Notes: a model not told the origin generated them from the sequence alone. 64,000 nucleotides of DNA from Pseudomonas moraviensis (GCF_900105805.1 NZ_LT629788.1:1302001-1366000); one strand, 5' to 3'. Counted from the first letter of the stretch, positions 17,254-26,294 are shown. Numbers and translations are program-made.

Positions 17254-18266
17254 CGCGCCGATCTCCGACCCACCAGAATCAGCGCGAACACCGGTGCGCC
17301 CACCAGCGCGGTGATCACGCCGACCGGAATCACCTGACCCTTGATCAGGGTGCGCGACAGCACATCGGCGGCAATCAGAAACACCGCACCGCCCAGCGCA
17401 CTGGCCGGCAGCAGACGGGCATGACCGGTGCCGAGCAACAACCGCGCGGCGTGGGGAATCACCAGACCGACAAAGCCGATCGAGCCGACAATCGACACCA
17501 TCACCGCCGTCACCAGCGCGGCGCAGCCAATCAACAGAACCTGCACACGTCGTACTGGAATGCCGAGAGACGCCGCCGAATCCGCGCCAAAGGTGAACGC
17601 ATCCAGCGCCCGGCGATGCCACAGGCAAACGACCAACCCCAACACAGCCACCGGCACTGCCAGCCACACCGACGGCCAGCGCACACCACCGAGATTGCCC
17701 AGCAGCCAGAACATGATGCCGCGCGCTTGTTCGGAGCTGGCCGAGCGGGTGATCAGAAAAGCGGTGAGGGCGTTGAACAGCTGCGAGCCGGCAATCCCGG
17801 CAAGAATGATCTGCCCGGTGCCGCTGGCCGAGCCGCTGACCCGCGCCAACAGAATCACCAGCACGAACGCGGTCACCGCACCGGCGAAGGCACCGGCCGA
17901 CAGCGAGATCGCTCCGGCGCCGACGCCGAGCAGGGCGACCATCACCGCGCCGGTCGAGGCACCTGCGGAAATCCCCAGCAGATACGGATCGGCCAACGGA
18001 TTGCGCAGCAGCGATTGCAGGATCACCCCGCATGTCGCCAGGCCGGCACCGCAGGCCGCCGCGACCAGCGCGCGGGTCAGGCGATAGTTCCAGACGATGC
18101 CTTCGTCGATCGGGTCGAGCACATAACCGGCGCCCCACAGCTTGTTCGCCAGCACCTGCAGCACCACGCTCGGCTCGATGGAGGTCTCACCAATGGCCAC
18201 ACCACCGATCAGCGCAACCGACAGCGTCAACAGAACCAGCAGGGCACGGATCAGGCGTCTGCTCAT
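17250..18266 (-). CDS. ABC transporter permease, FecCD/BtuC family
   Basis: 338 residues, strongly hydrophobic, of the FecCD family that forms 10-helix homodimeric channels in B12 and siderophore importers. Characteristic stretches are CGVILQSLLRNPLADPYLLGISAGAS and GSIGFVGLVIPHAARLLLG. It is coupled by ATGA overlaps to the binding protein upstream and the ATPase downstream. With the riboswitch it probably carries cobalamin or a precursor. Confidence 0.92.
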   Translation of the reverse strand: MSRRLIRALLVLLTLSVALIGGVAIGETSIEPSVVLQVLANKLWGAGYVLDPIDEGIVWNYRLTRALVAAACGAGLATCGVILQSLLRNPLADPYLLGISAGASTGAVMVALLGVGAGAISLSAGAFAGAVTAFVLVILLARVSGSASGTGQIILAGIAGSQLFNALTAFLITRSASSEQARGIMFWLLGNLGGVRWPSVWLAVPVAVLGLVVCLWHRRALDAFTFGADSAASLGIPVRRVQVLLIGCAALVTAVMVSIVGSIGFVGLVIPHAARLLLGTGHARLLPASALGGAVFLIAADVLSRTLIKGQVIPVGVITALVGAPVFALILVGRRSAR

Positions 18267-19276
18267 TGCGACAGGTCGTAGCCGTTGATGGCGGTGGCCA
18301 GTTGTGCGAGGCCATCGAAGGTGCGCAGGCTGGCCTGCATGGCCATGGCGTCGAGGATGATGATGCGGTTGTGCTTGACCGCGTCCATGTTGCGCGTCAC
18401 CGGATCACTGCGCAGGAATGCGAGCTTCTTCTGGTAGTCGTCAGCCGGGAAACGCCGGCGATCCATGCGCGCGATGACCAGAAACGTCGGGTTGGCCTTG
18501 GCGATGGTTTCCCAGCCGACGGTCGGCCATTCTTCATCCGACTCGACGATGTTGCGCACGCCGAGGGTGCTGAGCATGAAATCGGGCACACCTTTGTGCC
18601 CGGCCACGAACGGCTCGATGTCCATCTCGGCGCTGGAGAACCACACCAGAGCGCTGACGTCTTTGCCCTGCTGGTTTTTCGCGGTGGCGATCGATTGTGC
18701 GAGGCTGGCTTTGAGCTGCTCATTGAGCTGTTCGCCACGCGCCTGCACGTCGAAAATCGCCGCCAGTTGGCTCACGCCTTTGTAGATGCTGTCGATGCGA
18801 AACGGCGCCAGCCGCGTGCCGTCCGCACCGACGAGGTTGTCCTTGGCTTCGCAATCGGAGGGCAGCAGGTAGGTCGGAATCTTCAGCTCGTGAAACTGCT
18901 CACGGGTGCCGACCGCGCCTTGCGGGCCGACCATCCATTCCAGCTCGACGGCGACCAGTTCCGGGCGTTTGCCGATCACCGCTTCGAAACTCGGTTCGTT
19001 ATCGGCGAGGCGCTCGATCCTGTCGTTCTGCGCTTTGTATGTGCCCAGCACGTCGTTGAACCACAGCGAAGTGCCGACAACCTCGTCGCCCAGGCCCAAG
19101 GCATAGAGCATTTCGGTGCCGGCCTGGCCGATGGTCACCGTGCGTGCGGGCGCGTGCTGGAAAGTAAGGCTGCTGCCGCAGTTTTCCACGGTCAGCGGAT
19201 AGGCAGTCGGCGCCGCTTGCGCCAGGGCGCAGAGGCTCAGAGAGGTGAGCAAAGTGGCAACGCGGGGCAGCAGCAT
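18263..19276 (-). CDS. Periplasmic binding protein, BtuF/FecB-like (cobalamin-related importer)
   Basis: 337 residues from the ATG at 19276 with GGAG 9 bases upstream. The frame is open further upstream, but that part overlaps the riboswitch expression platform. A signal peptide (MLLPRVATLLTSLSLCALAQAA) precedes a class III binding fold: APARTVTIGQAGTEMLYALGLGDEVVG, then KRPELVAVELEWM. It is the receptor of the three-gene importer. The 150-base distance from the B12 box is normal for riboswitch control. Confidence 0.88.
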   Translation of the reverse strand: MLLPRVATLLTSLSLCALAQAAPTAYPLTVENCGSSLTFQHAPARTVTIGQAGTEMLYALGLGDEVVGTSLWFNDVLGTYKAQNDRIERLADNEPSFEAVIGKRPELVAVELEWMVGPQGAVGTREQFHELKIPTYLLPSDCEAKDNLVGADGTRLAPFRIDSIYKGVSQLAAIFDVQARGEQLNEQLKASLAQSIATAKNQQGKDVSALVWFSSAEMDIEPFVAGHKGVPDFMLSTLGVRNIVESDEEWPTVGWETIAKANPTFLVIARMDRRRFPADDYQKKLAFLRSDPVTRNMDAVKHNRIIILDAMAMQASLRTFDGLAQLATAINGYDLSQ

Positions 19277-19424
19277 GAGGCAGTCTCCAGGGGGAACCGT
19301 ACGGAAGCGGGCGGGTACGGTCTGGAAACACACCTCGGGCGCGGTCGTGGAAACTGCGCAAGGCCGGCATGGTGAAAAAGCGCACGGCACGATGTCCTTC
19401 CCGGACACCCCGCCGGTTAGTCAG

Positions 19425-19597
19425 TCACTGTGCCGGCAGGTCTCCTGACTGATGCGTCATCGCCATGCTCCGGCCTTCCCGGGGATTACCCAGTGGCAGT
19501 CGAGGAGCAGGCTCGGCACCTACAGTTGCGGGGGCAGTTCCGATTGATGCTGTGCAAGCATTTCGGATTCCCTATTAATTCCGTGTGGAAACCGGCG
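19425..19597 (-). promoter_or_regulatory. Cobalamin riboswitch
   Basis: Read on the minus strand, the conserved blocks appear in order: AATAGGGAATCCG, GGAACTGCCCCCGCAACTGTA, GCCACTGGG, CGGGAAGGCCGG and the B12 box GTCAGGAGACCTGCCGGCA (about 19432-19451). This is the complete adenosylcobalamin-type aptamer, followed by the importer operon. Vitamin B12 should repress expression. Confidence 0.95.
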
Positions 19598-19689
19598 CGG
19601 GCATGGTAGTCGATCAGGCCGATGAAGGGGAGCCGAATCTGCCGTGTTTCCATGCCGGAGCGTTTGCAATCCTGGGCAATGTTTGGCTA

Positions 19690-19706
19690 GTATACGAACC
19701 ATATAC
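19690..19706. promoter_or_regulatory. Palindrome GTATA-N7-TATAC before the ParD-like gene
   Basis: GTATACGAACCATATAC lies about 20 bases upstream of the ParD-like start and overlaps the likely -10 region. This is the position expected for an autoregulatory operator of a ParD-type ribbon-helix-helix protein. Inference only. Confidence 0.45.
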
Positions 19707-19726
19707 ATATCGTAGTGGATTCATAT

Positions 19727-19954
19727 ATGGGCATCGTAAAGATTTCAGAGGACATGCACGAAAATCTGCGCATCTCCAGCAACGCACTCAGCCGCTCGAT
19801 CAACGCGCAGGCCGAGCACTGGATGCGCATCGGCATGCTCGCCGAGCTGCACCCCAACCTCGACCACAGCGCCATTTGCCGCCTGCTGATCCGCGCCGAA
19901 CAGAACGGCGGACTGGATCTGCATCAACTGACCCAGGAAGCCGTCAGCGCATGA
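19727..19954 (+). CDS. ParD-like antitoxin family protein
   Basis: 75 residues from the ATG at 19727; a GTG at 19715 is an alternative. It begins MGIVKISEDMHENLRISSNALSRSINAQAEHWMRIGM, a ribbon-helix-helix DNA-binding pattern of the ParD-like family. No ParE toxin follows. Instead the TGA overlaps the ATG of methionine aminopeptidase (ATGA), so the two are one translational unit. It may be a transcriptional regulator of this operon rather than an antitoxin. Confidence 0.85.
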   Translation: MGIVKISEDMHENLRISSNALSRSINAQAEHWMRIGMLAELHPNLDHSAICRLLIRAEQNGGLDLHQLTQEAVSA

Positions 19955-20742
19955 GAAACCAGATCAGGATCAACACACCCGCCGACATCGAAAAATCCCG
20001 CGCCGCCGGCAAACTGGCTGCCGAAGTGCTGGCGATGCTGGTGCCGCATGTGAAGGCCGGCGTGACCACCGATGAGCTCGACCGGTTGTGCAACGACTAC
20101 ATCGTCAATGTGCAGAAAGCCGTGCCGGCCAATGTCGGTTATCACGGTTTCCCGAAAACCGTCTGTGCATCGGTCAACGATGTGGTGTGTCACGGGATTC
20201 CGTCGGGCACGCCGTTGAAGGACGGCGACATCGTCAACCTCGACATCGCCGTGATCAAGGACGGCTGGTTCGGTGATACCAGCCGCATGTACGTGGTGGG
20301 TGAGGCGACCGCCGAAGCGCAGCACCTGATCAAGACCACCTACGAGGCCATGTGCGCAGGCATTCGCGCAGTCAAACCGGGCGCGACGCTGGGCGATATC
20401 GGCCATGCGATCCAGCGCCTGGCGGAGGCGGAGGGCTTCAGCGTGGTCCGCGAGTATTGCGGTCACGGCATCGGCAAGGTCTATCACGATGAGCCGCAGA
20501 TCCTGCATTACGGTTTTCCCGGTCAGGGTCTGAAGCTCAAGGCCGGGATGATCTTTACCGTGGAACCGATGCTCAATGCCGGCAAGCGCCATGTGAAGAA
20601 CATGCCGGACGGCTGGACCGTGCTGACCAAGGACGGCTCGTTGTCGGCGCAGTGGGAGCATATGGTCGCGGTGACGGAGACCGGATTCGAAGTGCTGACG
20701 GCGTGGCCGGATGAGATTGAAGGGTACCGGGCCATTGGCTGA
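19951..20742 (+). CDS. map: Type I methionine aminopeptidase
   Basis: 263 residues. It carries the metal-binding and catalytic signature of MetAP-I: H in NVGYHGFPKTVCASVN, D in VNLDIAVIKDGWFGDTSRMY, H in EYCGHGIGKVYHDEPQ, and the two Glu in FTVEPMLN and SAQWEHMVAVTETG. It removes initiator Met from nascent proteins. The start overlaps the ParD-like stop. This arrangement and its distance from rpsB/tsf suggest a second, conditionally used copy alongside the housekeeping map. Confidence 0.95.
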   Translation: MRNQIRINTPADIEKSRAAGKLAAEVLAMLVPHVKAGVTTDELDRLCNDYIVNVQKAVPANVGYHGFPKTVCASVNDVVCHGIPSGTPLKDGDIVNLDIAVIKDGWFGDTSRMYVVGEATAEAQHLIKTTYEAMCAGIRAVKPGATLGDIGHAIQRLAEAEGFSVVREYCGHGIGKVYHDEPQILHYGFPGQGLKLKAGMIFTVEPMLNAGKRHVKNMPDGWTVLTKDGSLSAQWEHMVAVTETGFEVLTAWPDEIEGYRAIG

Positions 20743-20760
20743 GACCGCGTCGCCTGCTTG

Positions 20761-20920
20761 CCCTCACCCTAGCCCTCTCCCAGAGGCAGAGGGGACTGAC
20801 CGAGGTGTTGTTGCGAGATACGCCGAGGTGCGATACCGAGTCGATCTTGCATTTGAACAGCATGAAGATCGGCTCCCTTTCCCCCTCGCCCCCCTGGAGG
20901 AGAGGACTGGGGTGAGGGGG
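20761..20920. repeat. MITE-like element, family D, copy 1
   Basis: Terminal inverted repeats CCCTCACCCTAGCCCTCTCC and GAGAGGACTGGGGTGAGGG enclose about 120 bases with no ORF. A related copy of about 176 bases is at 36069-36244; the interiors share TACGCCGA and CGA-CTCGG fragments but are diverged. Confidence 0.75.
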
Positions 20921-20943
20921 TAGATCCAACTGACTCAGCGCAA

Positions 20944-22098
20944 TCAGTGGGCACCTGCGGCCTTGTTCAAATCGCTCTCGGTCCATTCGGTATAAACGCA
21001 CGCATCCGCCGTCGCCCAGCGCACTCGCACCGGGTCGCCAGCCTTGAGCGGCATGCCCGCCGCCGACAGGGCTTTCACCGTCATCGACGTCCCGCCCGCA
21101 GTCACCACGCTGCACGTCTGGCTCTCACCGAGAAACAGCACCTCTACAACGTTCGCCGAAACCTCATTCCAACCCGCCGCCAGCGGCTCATCCAGCGCTT
21201 GCTGCGTGCTCAGCGCCAAGGCCTTTTCCGGCCGCACCATCAGCAGCACATCCTGATCGGTGTGCAAGCCCGCCGTCAGCCGAATCGACAACGACTGCCC
21301 CTCGAAACTTGCCGCCGCATTGCCTTGCGCCTTGAGCTTGAGGAAGTTCGAGTTACCCAGAAACGACGCGACAAACGCATTCGGCGGATTCTGATAGAGG
21401 TCATAACCACTGCCCAGACCGACGATCTTGCCGTGGCTGAAAATCGCAATGCGTTGCGACAGACGCATGGCTTCTTCCTGGTCGTGGGTCACGTAGACGA
21501 TGGTAATGCCCAGGCGGCGGTGCAGCTGGCGCAGTTCATCCTGCAAATCCTCGCGCAGCTTCTTGTCCAGCGCGCCCAGTGGTTCGTCCATCAGCAGAAT
21601 GCGCGGCTCGTACACCAGCGCCCGGGCGATGGCGACACGTTGCTGTTGACCACCGGACAGTTGCGAAGGGCGGCGATGGGCGAACTGTTCGAGCTGCACC
21701 AGTTTCAACATTGCATCGACGCGTTTTTCGCGCTCGGCGGCTGCCAGTTTGCGAATCGCTAATGGGAAGGCGATGTTGTCGCGCACCGACAGGTGCGGGA
21801 ACAGCGAATAGCGCTGGAAGACCATGCCGATGTCGCGCTTGTGCGGCGGCACGTTGACCAGCGACTGGCCATTGACGAGGATCTCGCCGCTGCTCGGTGT
21901 TTCAAAGCCGGCGAGCATCGACAGCGTGGTGCTTTTTCCCGAGCCGCTGGAGCCGAGGAAGGTGAGGAATTCACCGTCCTTGATGTCCAGCGAGATATTG
22001 TCGACGGCCGCAAAATCGCCGTAGTGCTTGTTCAGGTTGCGCAGGCTGACCAGGGGTTTGTCGTTCTGCTGGGATGCGTCTTTGATCACGGCACTCAT
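20944..22098 (-). CDS. ABC transporter ATPase, PotA/spermidine-putrescine type
   Basis: 384 residues from the ATG at 22098. Walker A GSSGSGKST, Q-loop FQRYSLFPHLSV, signature LSGGQQQRVAIARAL and Walker B ILLMDEPLGALD are all intact, and a C-terminal TOBE domain follows (VLLMVRPEKALAL, VRVRWATADACVY). It is the last gene of a four-gene importer operon (binding protein, two permeases, ATPase) transcribed from a GntR-operator promoter at about 24.97 kb. Confidence 0.93.
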   Translation of the reverse strand: MSAVIKDASQQNDKPLVSLRNLNKHYGDFAAVDNISLDIKDGEFLTFLGSSGSGKSTTLSMLAGFETPSSGEILVNGQSLVNVPPHKRDIGMVFQRYSLFPHLSVRDNIAFPLAIRKLAAAEREKRVDAMLKLVQLEQFAHRRPSQLSGGQQQRVAIARALVYEPRILLMDEPLGALDKKLREDLQDELRQLHRRLGITIVYVTHDQEEAMRLSQRIAIFSHGKIVGLGSGYDLYQNPPNAFVASFLGNSNFLKLKAQGNAAASFEGQSLSIRLTAGLHTDQDVLLMVRPEKALALSTQQALDEPLAAGWNEVSANVVEVLFLGESQTCSVVTAGGTSMTVKALSAAGMPLKAGDPVRVRWATADACVYTEWTESDLNKAAGAH

Positions 22099-22115
22099 GT
22101 CGTACTCCTGGGCGC

Positions 22116-22925
22116 TCAGGCGCTGATTTCGTTGCGCCGGCGCAGGGCGGCGGCGATCACCATGACCAAAACAGACAAGCCGATCAGCAGCGTCGAAGCG
22201 ACGGCGATCACCGGGGTCAGGTCCTGGCGCAGGGTGGTCCACATTTTCACGGGAAGGGTTTGCAGGGTGGGACTGGCCATCATTACGCTGAGCACCACTT
22301 CGTCCCACGAAACGAGAAAGGCGAAGAGGGCGCCGGCGACCATGCCTGGACGGATCGCCGGGAATGTCACCTTGAACACCGCCTGCAAGCGCGAGGCACC
22401 GCAGATCACTGCGGCGTCTTCGATCGACTGATCGAACAGCTTCAGCGAGTTGATGATCGAGATGATGGTGAACGGCAGCGCAACGATCACATGGCTGACG
22501 ACGAAAGCGAACATCGTCCCGGTGTAGCCGAGCTTGAGAAACAGCGCGTACACCGCCACCGCGATGATCACCAGCGGCACGATCATCGGCAGGGTGAACA
22601 GGCCGTACAACATCTCGCGTCCGGGAAAGCGTCCACGCACCAGCGCAAACGCCGTCGGCAAACCGAGGGCCACGGCACAAATGGTGGTCAGCACGGCAAC
22701 CTTGAGACTGGCGGCAGCGGCGTTCATCCAGTCGGGATTGGAGAAGAACTGGCCGTACCATTTCAGCGTCCAGCCCGGTGGCGGGAACACCAGCCATTGC
22801 GAGGAGCCGAACGACAGCAGCACGATGAACACGATCGGCAACAGCAGGAACAGACCGATCAGCCCGGTGGTTGCATACAAGCCGAAGCGCATGCGCCGGC
22901 TCATGGCATTGGGAGTCAGGAGCAT
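22116..22925 (-). CDS. ABC transporter permease (PotC/PotI-like)
   Basis: 269 residues with six hydrophobic segments and the EAA loop SIEDAAVICGASRLQAVFKVTFPAIRPG that docks the ATPase. GAGGTAA lies upstream of the ATG. It is the second permease of the operon, separated from the first by six bases. Confidence 0.92.
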   Translation of the reverse strand: MLLTPNAMSRRMRFGLYATTGLIGLFLLLPIVFIVLLSFGSSQWLVFPPPGWTLKWYGQFFSNPDWMNAAAASLKVAVLTTICAVALGLPTAFALVRGRFPGREMLYGLFTLPMIVPLVIIAVAVYALFLKLGYTGTMFAFVVSHVIVALPFTIISIINSLKLFDQSIEDAAVICGASRLQAVFKVTFPAIRPGMVAGALFAFLVSWDEVVLSVMMASPTLQTLPVKMWTTLRQDLTPVIAVASTLLIGLSVLVMVIAAALRRRNEISA

Positions 22926-22931
22926 GTCGGC

Positions 22932-23840
22932 TTACCTCGCGTTACTGGCCCCAACCGGGGATTCCGGCTGAAGCTTCAGGTAGAAGTAGAACAGCACCAG
23001 GGTGATTGCGATCAGCAACGCAGCGCCGGCACTGGCCAGGCCCCAGTTGAGGAAAGACTGCACCTGCTGAATGATGAACTCCGGCAGCATCATGTTCTGC
23101 GCCCCGCCAAGCAGCGCCGGGGTGACGTAGTAACCGAGCGACATCACGAACACCATCAGACCGCCCGAGGCCAGACCCGGCCGACACAGCGGCAGGAACA
23201 CCCGGAAGAAGTTGGTCCACGGACTCGCGCCGCAGATCGAGCCGGCCTGCAGGATCATCGGGTCGATGGCCTGCATGGTCGCCTGCAACGGCAGGACGAT
23301 GAACGGAATCATGATGTAGCTCATGCCGATCACCACGCCGGTCAGGTTGTGCACCATTTCCAGCGGCTGATCGATGATGCCCATGGCCATCAGCGCCTTG
23401 TTGATCACCCCCGAGGCTTGCAACAGCACCAACCACGAATAGGTGCGGGCGAGCAGGCTGGTCCACATCGACAGCAGCACGATGTTGAGGATCCAGCGCC
23501 CCCAGCCGCGCGGCACCAGGGTGATTGCCCAGGCCAGCGGAAAGCCCAGCAGCAGGCTGAACAGCGTCACCAGCCCGGCCACCGAAAAAGTGTTGAGCAG
23601 CACTCGCGCATAGGCCGAGTTGGCGAACAGTTGTTCGTAGTTGCCAAGGCCAGGCACCGGTTCCAGCACGCCGCGCAGCAGCAAACCAATCAGCGGCGCG
23701 AGGAAGAACAGGCCGAGAAACAACAGCGCCGGGACGAGGTTGCCGGCGCCGCGCCAGCGTTGTTTGAACGCCGAGCCGGTAGCGCCCGCGGCGCTCCCGG
23801 TGGCAGTGGAGGGACGGGGCGCAGTGGCCGCGATTTTCAT
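22932..23840 (-). CDS. ABC transporter permease (PotB/PotH-like)
   Basis: 302 residues from the ATG at 23840, which overlaps the binding-protein stop (ATGA); the in-frame start at 23861 is less likely. There are six membrane segments and an EAA loop with ICGASPWTNFFRVFLPLCRPG. A low-complexity Ala/Thr/Gly N-terminus precedes the first helix. It pairs with the PotC-like permease downstream. Confidence 0.92.
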   Translation of the reverse strand: MKIAATAPRPSTATGSAAGATGSAFKQRWRGAGNLVPALLFLGLFFLAPLIGLLLRGVLEPVPGLGNYEQLFANSAYARVLLNTFSVAGLVTLFSLLLGFPLAWAITLVPRGWGRWILNIVLLSMWTSLLARTYSWLVLLQASGVINKALMAMGIIDQPLEMVHNLTGVVIGMSYIMIPFIVLPLQATMQAIDPMILQAGSICGASPWTNFFRVFLPLCRPGLASGGLMVFVMSLGYYVTPALLGGAQNMMLPEFIIQQVQSFLNWGLASAGAALLIAITLVLFYFYLKLQPESPVGASNAR

Positions 23841-24862
23841 TTGACCAGCCATTCGTTCCACCGTGTCGCGATAGCCGGACCGTTCTTGGCCCAGTATGCG
23901 AAATCAAGGGTGATCTGATCCTTGGCGTAAGCCGTCGGCAGGTTGGGCGCCAGCGTCGAATCCAGACGCTCCACACTGTCGAGGTTGACCGGGGCGTAGG
24001 CGGTCAGATTGGAGAAATCGGCCTGGCCCTTGGCGCTGCTGGCGTTGGCGAGGAATTTCATCGCCGCGTCCTTGTTCTTCGAGCCTTTGGGGATGACCAG
24101 AATGTCGGCCATGACCAGGTTCTGTTTCCAGCTCACGCCGACCGGTGCGCCGTCTTCCTGCAAGGCGTGGACGCGCCCGTTCCAGAACTGGCCCATGCTC
24201 GCTTCACCGGACGCCAGCAACTGCTGCGACTGCGCGCCGCCGCCCCACCAGACGATGTCTTTCTTGATGGTGTCGAGTTTCTTGAAAGCGCGATCCAGGT
24301 CCAGCGGGTAGAGCTTGTCAGCCGCGACGCCATCGGCCAGCAACGCCAGTTCGAGCACGCCGGGGCTTGGCCATTTATAGAGGGCGCGTTTGCCCGGGTA
24401 GGTCTTGGTGTCGAACAGCGCGCTCCAGTCCTGCGGCTTGTTGGCGCCGAGCTTGCCCTCGTTGTAGCCGAGGACGAAGGAGAAGAAGAACGAACCGACG
24501 CCGTGATCGCTGACGAAGCGCGGGTCGATCCTGTCGCGCTGGATCACTTTGAAATCGAGGGGTTCGAGCAGGCCTTCGGCAGCGGCGCGCAGGGCGAAAT
24601 CGGCTTCGACATCGACCACGTCCCACTGCACGTTGCCGCTTTCGACCATGGCCTTGAGTTTGCCGTAGTCGGTCGGCCCGTCCTGCACGACGGTGATGCC
24701 GCTGGCCTTGCTGAACGGATCGGCCCAGGCCTGTTTCTGCGCATCCTGGGTGCTACCGCCCCAACTGACAAAATTCACGCTTTCGGCGGCCATTGCAGCC
24801 TGGCCGGTAACGCTGAGCAGTCCCGCGAAAAAGATCGCGGTTGCAGCTTTGTTCAACACCAT
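23837..24862 (-). CDS. Polyamine-type ABC transporter substrate-binding protein
   Basis: 341 residues from the ATG at 24862, which GAGGG precedes by 8 bases; a GTG at 24868 is possible. The signal peptide ends AMAAES. The mature protein begins VNFVSWGGSTQDAQKQAWADPF, the SBP_bac type of the spermidine/putrescine superfamily, and WWGGGAQSQQLLASGEASMGQFWNGR is the later binding region. It is only distantly like the PotF-type receptor at 3045. The ligand is unknown, and co-control with the permease and flavin genes suggests the pathway substrate. Confidence 0.9.
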   Translation of the reverse strand: MVLNKAATAIFFAGLLSVTGQAAMAAESVNFVSWGGSTQDAQKQAWADPFSKASGITVVQDGPTDYGKLKAMVESGNVQWDVVDVEADFALRAAAEGLLEPLDFKVIQRDRIDPRFVSDHGVGSFFFSFVLGYNEGKLGANKPQDWSALFDTKTYPGKRALYKWPSPGVLELALLADGVAADKLYPLDLDRAFKKLDTIKKDIVWWGGGAQSQQLLASGEASMGQFWNGRVHALQEDGAPVGVSWKQNLVMADILVIPKGSKNKDAAMKFLANASSAKGQADFSNLTAYAPVNLDSVERLDSTLAPNLPTAYAKDQITLDFAYWAKNGPAIATRWNEWLVK

Positions 24863-24957
24863 GTTCACGCCCTCATTGTTGTGTTTTTGAGCGGGCCTTG
24901 CGTTGTTGCCCGCCTGTCGGGAGCAGTAGCTGGACGGTTTTTCAGGTCGCCCGGTCT

Positions 24958-24985
24958 ATGGAATATCATATTATGGTATTCCAAA
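24958..24985. promoter_or_regulatory. GntR-type operator, site 3, with likely promoter of the ABC importer
   Basis: GGAATATCATATTATGGTATTCC is a long near-palindrome. On the minus strand the flanking CTTGCACAAAGTTTGGAATACC followed by TAATAT reproduces site 2 almost base for base, again with a TTGCAC/TAATAT promoter spaced 16 bases. The rest of 24863-25184 holds leader sequence and one family A palindrome. Confidence 0.72.
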
Positions 24986-25071
24986 CTTTGTGCAAGCACT
25001 TTGCCTTACCGGTTATCTGGGAGCTGTCCTTTTTTGTGGTTCGAAGAAATGGATCTGAAATGCAAACCCCT

Positions 25072-25161
25072 TGTAGGAGTGAGCCTGCTCGCGATAGCGG
25101 TGTGTCAGTCAACATCATTGCTGAATGTCACACCGCTATCGCGAGCAGGCTCACTCCTACA
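25072..25161. repeat. Extragenic palindrome, family A
   Basis: TGTAGGAGTGAGCCTGCTCGC arms with an inverted partner, between the importer promoter and the 3' end of the RibBA-like gene. Confidence 0.9.
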
Positions 25162-25184
25162 TTTGGATTCGTGCTCGACGAAAG

Positions 25185-26294
25185 TTATTCGGTGAAAGGG
25201 ATGCTCTCAACCACCTCGAGGTCATACCCGGTCAACCCTGCATACTTCAGCGGTGGGCCGAGGTGCCGCAGCTTGCCAACCCCCAGATTCTGCAGAATCT
25301 GCGCCCCGGTCCCGACTTCGGAATAGATCCGCGACTGCGAGCGGCTGAACTGCCTCGGCGGCTGGGTCAGTTGCGGCACGCGCTCCAGCAACGCCTGCGA
25401 CGATTCGTGGTTGGCCAGCACCACCACAACCCCATGACCTTCCGCCGCGACCCGTTGCAGCGCCGCCCACAGCGTCCAGTTCGTCGGCCCGCTGTACTCG
25501 GCACCGACCAGATCGCGCAGCGGATCGATCACGTGCACGCGCACCAGCGTCGGCTCTTCGCGACGCAAGTCGCCCATGACCATCGCCATGTGCACGCCGC
25601 CTTCGATGCGGTCTTCGAAGGTGATCAAACGGAACGTGCCATGCACCGTCGGCAGCTCACGTTCGCCGATGCGTTCGATGGTGTGCTCGGTGCTCAGGCG
25701 GTAGTGGATCAGGTCGGCGATGGTGCCGATCTTGATCCCGTGCTTGCGTGCGAACTGCTCCAGATCCGGGCGGCGGGCCATGGTGCCGTCGTCGTTCATG
25801 ACTTCGACGATCACCGAGGCCGGGGTGAAACCGGCGAGGCGCGCCAGATCGCAACCGGCCTCGGTATGCCCGGCGCGGGTCAGCACGCCACCTTCCTTGG
25901 CGCGCAACGGGAAGATGTGACCGGGCTGCACCAGGTCTTCGGCGCGGGCATTCGGCGCGACGGCGGCGGCAACGGTGCAGGCACGATCCGCCGCGGAGAT
26001 GCCGGTAGTCACGCCAACCGCCGCTTCGATCGACACGGTAAACGCCGTGCTGAACACGCTGCCGTTGGCCGGTACCATTTGCTCCAGGCCCAGACGCTGG
26101 CAATGTTCGTCGGTGAGGGTCAGGCAGATCAGCCCGCGCGCTTCGCGAGCCATGAAACTGATTGCCTCCGGCGTGCAGCGATCGGCAGCCAGCAGCAGGT
26201 CGCCTTCGTTCTCGCGGTCTTCGTCATCGACCAGCAGGACCATTTTGCCGAGGCGATAATCTTCGATGATTTCTTCGATGCTGTTGAAGGCCAT
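25185..26294 (-). CDS. ribBA: RibBA paralogue: 3,4-dihydroxy-2-butanone 4-phosphate synthase fused to degenerate GTP cyclohydrolase II domain
   Basis: 369 residues. The N-terminal half is a complete DHBP synthase: LLVDDEDRENEGDLLLAAD with its metal/substrate Glu residues, REARGLICL, and the RAGHTEAGCDLARLAG active-site loop. It converts ribulose 5-phosphate to the riboflavin precursor. The C-terminal half aligns with GTP cyclohydrolase II but has VHVIDPLRDLVGAEY.. where the CxxxxxxxxxxCxC zinc ligands should be, so it is probably inactive as a cyclohydrolase (RibBX-like). It shares a 68-base divergent promoter region with DUF1330 that contains operator site 4. Confidence 0.9.
   Translation of the reverse strand: MAFNSIEEIIEDYRLGKMVLLVDDEDRENEGDLLLAADRCTPEAISFMAREARGLICLTLTDEHCQRLGLEQMVPANGSVFSTAFTVSIEAAVGVTTGISAADRACTVAAAVAPNARAEDLVQPGHIFPLRAKEGGVLTRAGHTEAGCDLARLAGFTPASVIVEVMNDDGTMARRPDLEQFARKHGIKIGTIADLIHYRLSTEHTIERIGERELPTVHGTFRLITFEDRIEGGVHMAMVMGDLRREEPTLVRVHVIDPLRDLVGAEYSGPTNWTLWAALQRVAAEGHGVVVVLANHESSQALLERVPQLTQPPRQFSRSQSRIYSEVGTGAQILQNLGVGKLRHLGPPLKYAGLTGYDLEVVESIPFTE

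Noticed and set aside
19690..19706. Sixth site of the GntR operator regulon
   Set aside because: It shares GTATAC but lacks the GGTATACCATAATA context; more likely a local operator for the ParD-like gene.
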